DNA of 30,746 nucleotides from an uncultured Treponema sp. Its GTDB lineage: Bacteria > Spirochaetota > Spirochaetia > Treponematales > Treponemataceae. The stretch's first letter is position 1; each line of letters begins with the position of its first letter. Below are positions 1-8,900 of this stretch, piece by piece. A program made the position numbers and the translations under genes. The notes under the pieces were generated by a model. That model did not search any database. It saw nothing but the letters and a program-made list of their open reading frames with translations, and was not told the DNA's origin. The stretch lies in assembly GCA_937891125.1 (NCBI GenBank), contig CALAEZ010000036.1, positions 1 to 30,746 on the forward strand, written 5' to 3'.

Positions 1-590
1 ATCAAGGACTGGAGTAACTTTTTTTGAGTTACACTCTTGACAAAATCATAGGATTCCCGGATTTTCATCTGGGACCACTTGAAAAATTTCGGTGCTCTGT
101 AATCAATCCACCATTCGCCCCTGAAAAAGCCGTTGTCGTTCATCACCGGGGGTACAAAAATCACTTTTGCCGGATTTTCCGTGTCGTATTCAAAAACATT
201 TGATTCCCATTGGTCTTTATTCTTGCAGGGAAAATTCTGTTTGTCTGTTGGGGTAAAAACTGAGAACCTGTATTTCCCGGCTTGCAGGTGCAGGTGCATG
301 GCCATTCCCCCGTCTAGATAAAGGATATTTTTGTATTTATTTGCCACATTCGGAATTGTCGCCCATTCATAGCTTGCGGAAACCTTGCTCTTGCTCACGT
401 CATTTCCATTCTCGTCTTCAATACGCAGGTAACATCGGACGTAATTGAAGTCCGTTTTATTTTCAGGCCTGTAAATTATTAATTCCCAAGGATTGTGTTT
501 TATCGGGGCAAGCTCCCCTGCAGCGGAAAAAAGCGAAAATATCAAAAGTAGGGAAAAAAATATGCTTAATCGTGAGCCTTTCATCATCAT
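1..590 (-). CDS. Secreted protein of unknown function, 3' end cut by window edge
   Basis: An open frame with no stop runs on the minus strand from three consecutive ATG codons (588-590, 585-587, 582-584) off the left edge, giving at least 196 codons. The product starts with a clear export signal: a short basic start (MMMKGSR), a hydrophobic core rich in Leu, Phe and Ser, then a small-residue stretch ending SAAGEL near residue 26, fitting signal peptidase I. No lipobox cysteine is present. The mature part is rich in Trp, Tyr, Asn and Lys, with motifs such as NPWELIIYRPEN and GEWWIDYRAPKFF. I do not recognise the family. No strong ribosome binding site precedes any of the three ATGs, so the exact start is open. 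It is divergent from sufS, and codon use matches sufS and the left part of uvrA rather than the rest of the window. Confidence 0.7.
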   Translation of the reverse strand, partial: MMMKGSRLSIFFSLLLIFSLFSAAGELAPIKHNPWELIIYRPENKTDFNYVRCYLRIEDENGNDVSKSKVSASYEWATIPNVANKYKNILYLDGGMAMHLHLQAGKYRFSVFTPTDKQNFPCKNKDQWESNVFEYDTENPAKVIFVPPVMNDNGFFRGEWWIDYRAPKFFKWSQMKIRESYDFVKSVTQKKLLQSL

Positions 591-649
591 TATTTTCGGT
601 AAAAATAATGTCAGGCTTAGTCTTAGTTCTCTGAAACATCAGTTGATTT

Positions 650-688
650 TTTTGCTAGCCCTGTTTTTTTTTGCAATTCCTAGCAAAA
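650..688. repeat. Perfect 9-bp inverted repeat in the divergent sufS spacer
   Basis: TTTTGCTAG at 650-658 is repeated as CTAGCAAAA at 680-688. The half-site centres are about 30 bp apart, close to three helical turns, and the repeat lies just upstream of the sufS -35 region. It could be an operator for a dimeric regulator or a hairpin. The two half-sites and the spacing are seen; regulation is inference. Confidence 0.5.
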
Positions 689-704
689 TAGTAGGTAAAA
701 CTAC

Positions 705-733
705 TTCTCAATCCTCTGCAAAAACTTTATAAT
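705..733 (+). promoter_or_regulatory. sufS promoter with -10 at the start codon
   Basis: A perfect TATAAT lies at 728-733, with TTCTCA (4 of 6 against TTGACA) at 705-710 and a 17-bp spacer. Transcription would begin near 740, so the mRNA would start at or beside the ATG at 741. There is no Shine-Dalgarno sequence in this stretch, which fits a leaderless message. Confidence 0.55.
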
Positions 734-740
734 CATGCTC

Positions 741-1979
741 ATGAACAAATACCGAAACGACTTTCCCCTTTTTAAGGCAATTGATGAAAACTCCTCTGAG
801 AAAAACAAAAATCTTGCATATCTCGATAATGCGGCTACGGCCCAGCGACCTTTTTCTGTCTTGGAGGCTATGAATAATTTTTATTCTGAGCATAATGCAA
901 ATCCCTTGAGAGGTTTATATCCGTTGAGCGAGCGGGCTACCAAGGCTTATGAAGATTCCAGAGAAACTGTGGCCCGTTTTATAAATGCGCCGTCAAGCCG
1001 TGAGGTTATTTTCACAAGAAATACGTCGGAAAGCCTGAATCTGATTGCCAATACCTATGGGCTACAGAATGTTGGGCCGGGAGATGAAGTTCTTGTTTCA
1101 ATCATGGAGCATCATTCTAACATCCTGCCCTGGCAGTTTGTTTGCCGCAGTAAAGGTGCCAGCCTGAAATATATGTATGTTGACAAAGAAACTGGTGAAA
1201 TCCCTGAAAGTGAATTTGAAAAAATCACCGAGAAGACAAAAATTGTTGCCCTTACTCATGTCTCAAACGTTTTGGGAACCGTGAACCCTGTCAAAAAAAT
1301 CGCCCGGCTGGCTCATGAGAAAGGCGCGGTTATAGTCGTTGATGGCGCACAGTCCTGCCCCCACATGAAAATTGACGTGCAGGAGCTGGAAGCTGATTTC
1401 TTTGCCATGAGCGCTCATAAGTTCTGTGGTCCCATGGGAATTGGAGCCGTCTGGGGCAAAGCCGACTTGCTTGAAAAAATGCCGCCCTTCCTCCGTGGGG
1501 GCGAAATGATTGAGTATGTGACAGAGACTGACGCTACTTGGGCAGAGATTCCCCATAAATTCGAGGCCGGCACTGTAAGCGCAGGTGACGCTGTGGGAAT
1601 GGCGGCCGCAATCCGTTATATTCAGTCAGTGGGCTTTGAAAATATCGAGAATCACGATTCCCTGCTTGCGGTAAGGTTGCTTGAAGGCCTTAAGCAAATA
1701 CCCCATGTCCATATCATAGGAAACAAAGACGGCAGAAAACGTTGCGGAATCGTCACTTTTACGGTGGACGGCGTTCATCCCCATGACATTGCCACTCTTT
1801 TGGCAGAAGAAAATATTGCCATTCGTGCCGGACATCATTGTGCCCAGCCTTTGGGAGCCTATCTGGGCCAAAATGCCACTGCCCGGGCAAGTCTCTATTT
1901 CTACAATACAGAGGCCGAAGTTGACCTGCTGATTTCCAAGGTCGCCCAATTGCGGCAGTGGAGCGGATTCTCCTCTTAG
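741..1979 (+). CDS. sufS: Cysteine desulfurase, SufS/Csd family
   Basis: A PLP enzyme (class V aminotransferase fold) that takes sulfur from cysteine as a persulfide for iron-sulfur cluster assembly in the cytoplasm. Visible signatures, numbered from the ATG at 735: LDNAATAQRP near 30, EHHSN at 125-129, the cofactor region VVDGAQS near 201, SAHKF with the PLP lysine K229, and RAGHHCAQPL with the catalytic persulfide cysteine C369. The RAGHHCAQP form marks the SufS branch rather than IscS/NifS. Length (412-414 residues) is normal. I chose the ATG at 741 because the one at 735 lies only two bases after a perfect TATAAT and could not be on a transcript from that promoter; MNKYRNDFPLF also fits usual SufS starts. 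No sufU, sufE or sufBCD is in view; uvrA follows after about 30 bases. Codon style matches the left part of uvrA. Confidence 0.93.
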   Translation: MNKYRNDFPLFKAIDENSSEKNKNLAYLDNAATAQRPFSVLEAMNNFYSEHNANPLRGLYPLSERATKAYEDSRETVARFINAPSSREVIFTRNTSESLNLIANTYGLQNVGPGDEVLVSIMEHHSNILPWQFVCRSKGASLKYMYVDKETGEIPESEFEKITEKTKIVALTHVSNVLGTVNPVKKIARLAHEKGAVIVVDGAQSCPHMKIDVQELEADFFAMSAHKFCGPMGIGAVWGKADLLEKMPPFLRGGEMIEYVTETDATWAEIPHKFEAGTVSAGDAVGMAAAIRYIQSVGFENIENHDSLLAVRLLEGLKQIPHVHIIGNKDGRKRCGIVTFTVDGVHPHDIATLLAEENIAIRAGHHCAQPLGAYLGQNATARASLYFYNTEAEVDLLISKVAQLRQWSGFSS

Positions 1980-2003
1980 CTTATGGAAAACAGACGCTGA
2001 ATT

Positions 2004-2012
2004 TGTTATAAT
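2004..2012 (+). promoter_or_regulatory. Extended -10 element overlapping the uvrA start
   Basis: TGTTATAAT matches the extended -10 consensus (TGnTATAAT) exactly, and its last two bases are the first two of the ATG at 2011. Transcription from it would start near 2019-2020, at a GTG in the uvrA frame (2020-2022). No convincing -35 is seen, which is tolerated with an extended -10. Confidence 0.5.
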
Positions 2013-4938
2013 GGGCTTCGTGAATACTATTGATGACAAAAACATTCATCATGTTGATGGTGAAAAAATCGTTATACAAGGGGCGCGGGAGCACAATCTC
2101 AAAAACATCTCCGTGGAGATTCCCCGCAACAAGCTGGTCGTTATTTCAGGTCTTTCAGGAAGCGGCAAGTCTTCCCTTGCTTTTGACACCCTTTTTGCCG
2201 AGGGTCAGCGCCGTTACATGGAAAGCCTTTCTTCCTACGCCCGGCAGTTTTTGGGCAGCATGGATAAGCCTGATGTTGATTTAATCGAAGGTCTTTCTCC
2301 TGCAATTTCCATCGAGCAGAAAACCACTCACAATAATCCCCGGTCAACCGTCGGCACGGTCACTGAAATCTACGATTATTACCGCCTTCTTTTCGCCAGG
2401 ATTGGCCACGCCCACTGTCCCAATTGCGGACGAGAAATCAAAGAACAGAGCGAAGACCAGATTATCGACACCATTATGTCCTGGGGGGAAGGAACAAAAA
2501 TCACGCTTTTGGCTCCTGTCATCCGCGGGAAAAAGGGCGAGCATCAGAAAATCATCGAGGACGCCCAGAAGTCGGGTTTTGTCCGCGCCAGAATTGACGG
2601 CCTTATGGTGGAGCTGGACGACTCCATCAAGCTTGACAAGCAGAAAAAGCACACAATCGAAATCGTAGTCGACCGAATCGCCCTCAAAGAAGACTCCCGC
2701 AAGCGTCTTGCAGAAAGCGTCGAGGCGGCCTTGCAAAGCTCCAACGGAGTAATAGTGGTTTTGCGGCGGGTGGAAGACGAGAGCGAGAAGGGCTGGCACG
2801 AAGAAGAAGTCTTTTTCAGCCAGAAAAATGCCTGTCCTGACTGCGGAATTTCTATCCCTGAATTGCAGCCCCGGCTTTTCTCATTCAACAATCCTTTCGG
2901 AGCCTGCCCGGAATGTACCGGCATAGGCGAAAAAATGGAATGGGACGCAAAAAAAATCCTTCCTGACGAGTCTCTTTCCTTTAACGAGGGTGCCTTTCCT
3001 TTCTACAATCCCGACAGCGAATGGAACCGCTCTCTTTTCGGAGCTGTTGCCGAGACCGGCGGATTTTCCCTTGACACTCCAATTAAGGATTTGAGCGAAG
3101 AGCAGAAAAATTTCCTCTGGCAGGGCGACGACTCAAAAATCATGCACTGGATTTACCAGAAGCAGAGCGGCGAGGGATTCTCCGAGTACAAGCGGCCCTG
3201 GATCGGCGTTTGGGCTGACATGAAGCGGCGCCACAACGAGGCTTGGGGTGAAGCCCAGCGGGTCCGCATGGAAGAGCGTTTTATGTCGGTGTCTGAGTGT
3301 ACCTGTTGCCACGGAAAGCGCCTGCGAAAAGAGGCACTGGGCGTCACTCTCGGCGGAAAAAATGGCAAGAACATCATCGACTTGTGCGCGCTCAGCGTCA
3401 TCGAGAGCCTTGATTTTATCGAAAATTTGCAGCTTACCGAAACCGAAAAACTCATCGCTTCCCAGATTCTAAAAGAGATAAAGGCCCGCCTCACTTTCCT
3501 GAAAAATGTAGGGCTGGATTATCTTACCCTGGAGCGGTCTGCCGGCACTTTATCTGGCGGCGAGGCTCAGCGAATCAGGCTTGCCACCCAGATTGGAAGC
3601 GGACTGACGGGCGTAATGTACATCCTTGACGAGCCTTCAATCGGACTTCACCAGCGGGACAATGAGAGGCTTATCGAAACCCTCACTTATCTCCGTGACC
3701 TTAAAAACACGGTCATCGTCGTGGAGCATGACGAGCAGACGCTCCGCACTGCCGACTGGATTGTCGACATCGGCCCCGGCGCTGGCGTGCACGGCGGTCA
3801 GGTCGTGGCAAGCGGAACTCCTGAGCAGATTATGTGCGTACAGGAAAGCGTAACTGGGCAGTATCTAGCAGGAACGCTCCGCATGCCCATTCCAAAGGCG
3901 CGCAGGAGCGGAAACGGTCACGTAATCGGCCTGAAGGGCGTGCGCGAGCATAATCTGCAGAACGTGAGCGTTGATATTCCGCTCGGCACATTTACCTGCA
4001 TTACCGGCGTTTCCGGAAGTGGAAAAAGCACGCTTTTAAGCGACGTGTTTTATCCTGCCGTCTCAAACCGCCTTATGCGAACCGACTATGCCGTAGGTGC
4101 GTTTGAAAGCATTGAAGGCTTAGAGCATATTGATAAAGTCATAAATATAGACCAAAGCCCGATTGGACGCACGCCGCGCAGTAACCCGGTGACATACGTG
4201 GGTGTTTTTAATAGCATACGCGACCTGTTTGCAGAGCTTCCCGACAGCAAGGCGCGCGGCTACAAGGCTGGAAGATTCAGCTTTAACGTGAAGGGCGGAC
4301 GGTGCGAGCACTGTCAGGGCGCGGGCACGATTACGATTGAGATGAACTTTTTACCCGACGTGTTCATTCAATGTGACGTGTGCCACGGTCACCGCTTTAA
4401 TGCAGAAACGCTTGACGTGCGCTACAAGGGAAAAAATATCAGCGACGTGCTTGATATGACGATAGAAGAAGCCGCTGACTTTTTCAGCCACATTCCGCAT
4501 ATCGCGCGTAAGCTTGAAACGCTAAAAAGCGTCGGCTTAGGCTACATTCAGCTCGGGCAGAATGCGCTTACGTTAAGTGGCGGAGAAGCGCAGCGCGTAA
4601 AGCTTGCAACCGAGCTTGCCCGTCCGTCTACCGGTAAGACGCTCTACATTTTAGACGAGCCGACAACGGGCTTACATTTTGCGGACGTAAAGGTGCTGAT
4701 GGATGTAATCCAGCGGCTTGTTGACAAGGGAAACACGGTGGTGATGATTGAGCATAATCTTGACGTGATTTGTCAGGCAGATCACATCATCGACTTAGGC
4801 CCAGAGGGAGGAAACAAGGGCGGCACGGTTGTGGCTGTCGGAACGCCGGAAGAAGTCGCTCTCGTAAAAGAAAGCTACACGGGGCAGTTTGTCGCAGAAC
4901 AACTGGCACGTGATAGGGAGCGGTCAGCCGCAGGCTGA
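2011..4938 (+). CDS. uvrA: Excinuclease ABC subunit A (UvrA), mosaic gene
   Basis: DNA damage sensor of nucleotide excision repair; dimerises and hands lesions to UvrB. It is a fused double ABC ATPase. First half: QGAREHNLKNI near 23, Walker A GLSGSGKSS at 47-55, zinc cysteines CPNC near 136 and a CxxC-x19-20-CxxC module near 274-300, signature LSGGEAQRIRLA near 514. Second half: Walker A GVSGSGKST near 666, zinc module CEHC...CDVC near 765-790, signature LSGGEAQRVKLA near 854, Walker B YILDEPTTGLH. Length 975 is slightly above the usual 940-950. The ATG at 2011 overlaps an extended -10 and has no ribosome binding site; the GTG at 2020 is the alternative start, and both precede the conserved domain. 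Codon use changes abruptly near residues 600-645: the left part uses CCC/CCT proline, the right part CCG and many TTA leucines. Confidence 0.96.
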   Translation: MGFVNTIDDKNIHHVDGEKIVIQGAREHNLKNISVEIPRNKLVVISGLSGSGKSSLAFDTLFAEGQRRYMESLSSYARQFLGSMDKPDVDLIEGLSPAISIEQKTTHNNPRSTVGTVTEIYDYYRLLFARIGHAHCPNCGREIKEQSEDQIIDTIMSWGEGTKITLLAPVIRGKKGEHQKIIEDAQKSGFVRARIDGLMVELDDSIKLDKQKKHTIEIVVDRIALKEDSRKRLAESVEAALQSSNGVIVVLRRVEDESEKGWHEEEVFFSQKNACPDCGISIPELQPRLFSFNNPFGACPECTGIGEKMEWDAKKILPDESLSFNEGAFPFYNPDSEWNRSLFGAVAETGGFSLDTPIKDLSEEQKNFLWQGDDSKIMHWIYQKQSGEGFSEYKRPWIGVWADMKRRHNEAWGEAQRVRMEERFMSVSECTCCHGKRLRKEALGVTLGGKNGKNIIDLCALSVIESLDFIENLQLTETEKLIASQILKEIKARLTFLKNVGLDYLTLERSAGTLSGGEAQRIRLATQIGSGLTGVMYILDEPSIGLHQRDNERLIETLTYLRDLKNTVIVVEHDEQTLRTADWIVDIGPGAGVHGGQVVASGTPEQIMCVQESVTGQYLAGTLRMPIPKARRSGNGHVIGLKGVREHNLQNVSVDIPLGTFTCITGVSGSGKSTLLSDVFYPAVSNRLMRTDYAVGAFESIEGLEHIDKVINIDQSPIGRTPRSNPVTYVGVFNSIRDLFAELPDSKARGYKAGRFSFNVKGGRCEHCQGAGTITIEMNFLPDVFIQCDVCHGHRFNAETLDVRYKGKNISDVLDMTIEEAADFFSHIPHIARKLETLKSVGLGYIQLGQNALTLSGGEAQRVKLATELARPSTGKTLYILDEPTTGLHFADVKVLMDVIQRLVDKGNTVVMIEHNLDVICQADHIIDLGPEGGNKGGTVVAVGTPEEVALVKESYTGQFVAEQLARDRERSAAG

Positions 4939-4939
4939 T

Positions 4940-4963
4940 GAGCCGCGAGTGGCGCAGCGGCTC
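4940..4963 (+). other. GC-rich hairpin after uvrA, weak terminator candidate
   Basis: GAGCCGC at 4940-4946 pairs with GCGGCTC at 4957-4963 across a 10-base loop, directly after the uvrA stop. No T run follows, so it is not a standard intrinsic terminator; it may stabilise the 3' end or need a protein factor. Confidence 0.3.
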
Positions 4964-5042
4964 GCGCGAGGTCTTTCCAGCGCCCCCGCGCGGGAATCAC
5001 AGAGAAAAGCTATCTGAAAAGCGGTCTGTATGGGCTGCTATT

Positions 5043-5077
5043 TTGTTCCGACTAAGACCGGGATATATTGTTAGGAG
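5043..5077 (+). promoter_or_regulatory. Promoter and ribosome binding site of the transaldolase gene
   Basis: TTGTTC at 5043-5048 and TATATT at 5064-5069 are separated by 15 bases, slightly short. AGGAG at 5073-5077 lies six bases before the ATG at 5084. The -10 is close to the Shine-Dalgarno, so the leader would be very short if this promoter is used. Confidence 0.45.
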
Positions 5078-5083
5078 AAAACG

Positions 5084-5803
5084 ATGACATTCAAGGATTT
5101 GAAGGTTGCAGTCTACGCTGACGGCGCGGACATTGAGGGCATGAAGGCGATGTATGCATCGGGCTTCGTGAAGGGATTTACGACGAACCCCAGTTTGATG
5201 AAAAAAGCGGGCGTAAAGGATTATGTTTCGTTCGCAAAAGATGTCGTGAAGGCGATCCCCGACCTGCCGCTTTCGTTTGAGGTGTTCGGAGACGACTTCG
5301 ACACGATGGAAAAAGAAGCAAAAGTCATCGCCGCGCTCGGAAAAAATGTGTTCGTAAAGATTCCGATTATGCTCACCGACATGACAAGCACAGCCCCGCT
5401 GATTAAAAAGCTGTCGGCACAGGGCATCCAGCTGAACGTGACGGCGATTTTTACCGCTGAGCAGGTACAGGAAGCGGTTGACGCATTCGCGCCGAACACC
5501 AAGAACATCATTTCTGTGTTCGCCGGCCGCCTTTCCGACACCGGTAACGACCCGATTCCGGTCATCAAAGAGACCGTGCGCATTTGTAAGAGTAAGCCGG
5601 GCACGATGAGCCTGTGGGCTTCTACCCGCGAGGTCTACAACGTAATGCAGGCCGACGAGCTGGGCTGCGACATCATCACCACGCCGAACAGCGTAATCGA
5701 AAAGCTCGGCGGCATGGGTAAGACTCCGATGCAGGGAAGCCAGGACACCGTGCTGACTTTTGCAAAGGACATTAAGTCGCTCGGATTCTCAATTCTGGGA
5801 TAA
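5084..5803 (+). CDS. tal: Transaldolase / fructose-6-phosphate aldolase-like enzyme
   Basis: A small (239 residues) class I aldolase of the transaldolase family, in the size range of the TalC/MipB and FSA-type enzymes. Known members move a dihydroxyacetone unit between sugar phosphates in the non-oxidative pentose phosphate pathway, or cleave fructose 6-phosphate. Visible landmarks: FTTNPSLMKKAG at 32-43, FVKIP at 90-94 with the Schiff-base lysine K92, LNVTAIF near 117, SVFAGRLSDTG near 144, and WASTREVYN near 178. Which reaction dominates cannot be decided from sequence. A clear AGGAG sits six bases before the ATG. A strong terminator follows, so it is probably a single-gene unit. Proline is mostly CCG (9 of 11), matching the window to its right and the 3' part of uvrA. 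Confidence 0.9.
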   Translation: MTFKDLKVAVYADGADIEGMKAMYASGFVKGFTTNPSLMKKAGVKDYVSFAKDVVKAIPDLPLSFEVFGDDFDTMEKEAKVIAALGKNVFVKIPIMLTDMTSTAPLIKKLSAQGIQLNVTAIFTAEQVQEAVDAFAPNTKNIISVFAGRLSDTGNDPIPVIKETVRICKSKPGTMSLWASTREVYNVMQADELGCDIITTPNSVIEKLGGMGKTPMQGSQDTVLTFAKDIKSLGFSILG

Positions 5804-5822
5804 AAAGCCTGGCAGCAGATAG

Positions 5823-5872
5823 GCGGCTGATTTTGTGCACATACAGGTGCGGCAGAGTCAGCCGCTTTTTTT
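5823..5872 (+). terminator. Rho-independent terminator of the transaldolase gene
   Basis: GCGGCTGA at 5823-5830 pairs perfectly with TCAGCCGC at 5858-5865. A smaller GCAC/GTGC hairpin lies inside the loop, and seven T (5866-5872) follow. Confidence 0.85.
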
Positions 5873-5933
5873 ATTACGCCTAGCGGCTGGCTTTTCCGGC
5901 AGGATGGAGCGTCCCCCCAACCTGCTTTCGCAT

Positions 5934-8900
5934 TTATTTTGAACGTAACAAATCTTTATAGGAGCTCCAGCAAGCTGCAGCACAATACTGTTCGTAGTAT
6001 TCAGCAGGAACTTGAATCTCACTCAGATTTGGGCAGTCTGCAAAACTGTCGGCACTGACGGTATAAACAAGCGTATCGCCGAGAATGACGGTTGTGAGTG
6101 ATGAGCACCCTTTAAAAGCGTTGCTTTGTATGTCACCGTCTACGGTAACCGTTTCTAGCACCGTATTTCCTTGAGCATAGCCTGTAGGAATACTGTCATT
6201 CACACGCTTGTACCCAATCACTGCCGATCCCCAATAAACATCTTCATACGTGCGGAGAACAGTTAAATTTTTTACGCCAAGCCCAGAAACGCTTTCTAAC
6301 GCTGTTTTCAGTACATACGAATCTTGCGTATACAAAGTATGCTGAAATGCAATAACCAAATCTGGGAAAATGGAAAACAAACCTTTTTCTGAAAACGATG
6401 AAACAAGGTTTTCACAATAAGAAAAATTATCAGCGCCGCCAATCGAAAATGACACCACGTTGCCAAAGTCGTTTATAAAAAGTTTTCCCACATCATCGGA
6501 AATAGGTATAGCGGAAAGGTTTTTGCAACCGTAAAAGTTTTTACTCCCAGAAACAGCGTAAATCGGTACGGTGGCATTAACCTTTTTTAGATTCGTGCAC
6601 CCGTAAAAAAGACCTGTTGTTCCTACCATGTTGTAAGAAAAGTTTACGGTATCAACAGTGTTTTCGCCCGTTTCGTCTAGTTCTAGTCCCGAAAAGCTGT
6701 AGCCCTCAAAGTTGTAATTAACCGTTTCAAGATCTTCGCAACACGCAAACAAATACGCAGCGCTTACATAGCCGAGGCAAAAATCCAACGTCAGTTCTTT
6801 TAGCCCCGTACAGCCAAAAAACGCATAATTTCCATCGGAAAATCCGAGAGCACTAATTTCAAGCGTTTCGGAAAGCCGTGTTTTGTAAAACGCATAATCG
6901 CAAAGAGAGGAACGGCCTACAAAGGATACAGCGATTGCCTTATCGCTTCCATTTTCGCCAAAACAGTACGACGGTATATAGGCATTGTCAAACGTTACGG
7001 CGGTTAGGTTCGGGCAATCTGCCAAAAGTCCCGTTTCGCTATAATATATTCCTTTGATGGTCACTTCTTCTATGGCGGTGCCACGCAAGGAGTCTGGCGC
7101 AAACGTGCCGTTCTCTCCAACAGAAATGGTACGAAGATTTGTGCAACCTTTAAAAGTGCCATAACAGGTTGCATCAGAAACAATCACCGATTCAAGCGAG
7201 GTAAGCCCTGAAAAATCAAGATTTACCTTACAGCCACCAGCGGAAAAATCCAGGGCGGTGAATGTACTTTCAGGACTGAATGGAGCTGCATACGACGATT
7301 GATTTCCATATTCGCAGTTTACCGTGCACCCCTCTTCAAAAATAACACGGGCGGTCGGGATTCCTGCATAATCACCATCTTCCAATGTGTATGTGGTTCC
7401 ATTCTTAAAAATGATGGTTGCAAAATCTGACAAGTCGGCAGGAACGCCTGCAAATGCGTCTGTTTTTGCGCGGACTATGGTTTCTTGGGGAATTGCAATT
7501 TCAGTAAGAGCCGTACAGTCCTTGAATGCCTTTTCGCCAATAACGCAATCGGTGCTGTCTCCTGGAATTATTGTCAGCTTTTGTAAGGACGTACAGCCAC
7601 CAAAGCAGTTGGCAGGAATTGCATCGCCGTAGACAGTCACTTCCTCAATGTCAGCATACGCAAATGCATTACTGTACGCCATCACGCCCTGCACCGTAAG
7701 GTTCTTTACCGTGGTAGAATCAAAAATTCTACTTGCACGTACATCTCCCGTAATGGTAAGTTCGTCAAAATGACATACACAAAAGACGGAGTAAGCGCAA
7801 ATGTCGGTGGTTCCTAAAAATGTTATACTCGTCAGCCCGGAAAGCGCATACGGTTTTGTCACTTTCTGAACCGTTGCGGGAACAACAAGTTCTTTTGGAC
7901 CGTTGATTTTAAAGTTGATATACACAAGGTCGCCAGGAAGCACAACCGTTTTGCACCACAGGTTGTATTGGTATGGAATTCCGCCTGCATTGTAATCGGT
8001 TCCCTCTCTATCAAGCGAAAACCCTTTTGGGAACTCCAAATCGCGGAGCTCTGGCAAGGCATAGAACATGATGTCGTCACTGCTAAATCGTGAAAGCGCA
8101 TCGTCCATTGTAAACTTTGAAACACCTTCTTCAATCACCAGCTGTTTTATACCATTGTTTGGCATCCGGTAGCTCCCCTGCGTTACAAAAAAAGCATTCC
8201 AAGAAATTGCCGTTACGGGGTATCCGTCTAGTGTTGCAGGAACGGTTACATCGGTAAGAACGGGGAGCCGGTCTTCTTTAATCTGGGTGATGATAACCTC
8301 GGTTTCCGATCCGTCTACAAATTCGTATATAAAATCCTCCGCTGTAGACGCAACAACTTCATATTCGTCATCGTCATCTTCACTGCTTTCGGCGTTTGTA
8401 TCAGCGTTTGCCGTTTTTCCGCTTCCAAAGCCTTGGATGGCAACCGCACCGTTATTTTCCGAGTAGGCAAATGTTGCAATATCGGTGACAACACAAATCT
8501 CAAATGTCGCCGTAAATGTCTCAGCGCCGTCATTATACACAATGGAAACAACTATGCGCCCGCCCGAAAGACTTTCTGCGGAAACTTCCGTGCCATCCAC
8601 CGTGAAAAGTTGTACGTCATATGAACCAGTAAAATCAGACACGGTGCCATTTTCGTCTACCCAAGAGAGAGAAAGCCCAGAAAGGTCAAGACTTTCGTTT
8701 GCTGCGTAGATTGTTTTTTCTGGTAACGTTGTAACAACGAGCGACGCTGCCTGCTCAATGGGTTCAACACCTGTTTCGGACGGATTGTCATCCGAAGGAG
8801 TGGGATCATCGGCTGCGGATTGCATAACGGTAATTCTAAAAGACGTAGCAAACGACTGGCCTTCATACGAAGCGGTAACAGAAACAGTCCAACTCCCCAG

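Noticed and set aside
2344..2799. Minus-strand open frames within uvrA
   Set aside because: Antisense to conserved UvrA sequence, no ribosome binding site and no recognisable motif.
5913..5918. C6 run downstream of the second LRR gene as a further phase-variation tract
   Set aside because: It is short, intergenic and beyond the 3' end of the gene, so it has no evident effect on a frame or promoter.
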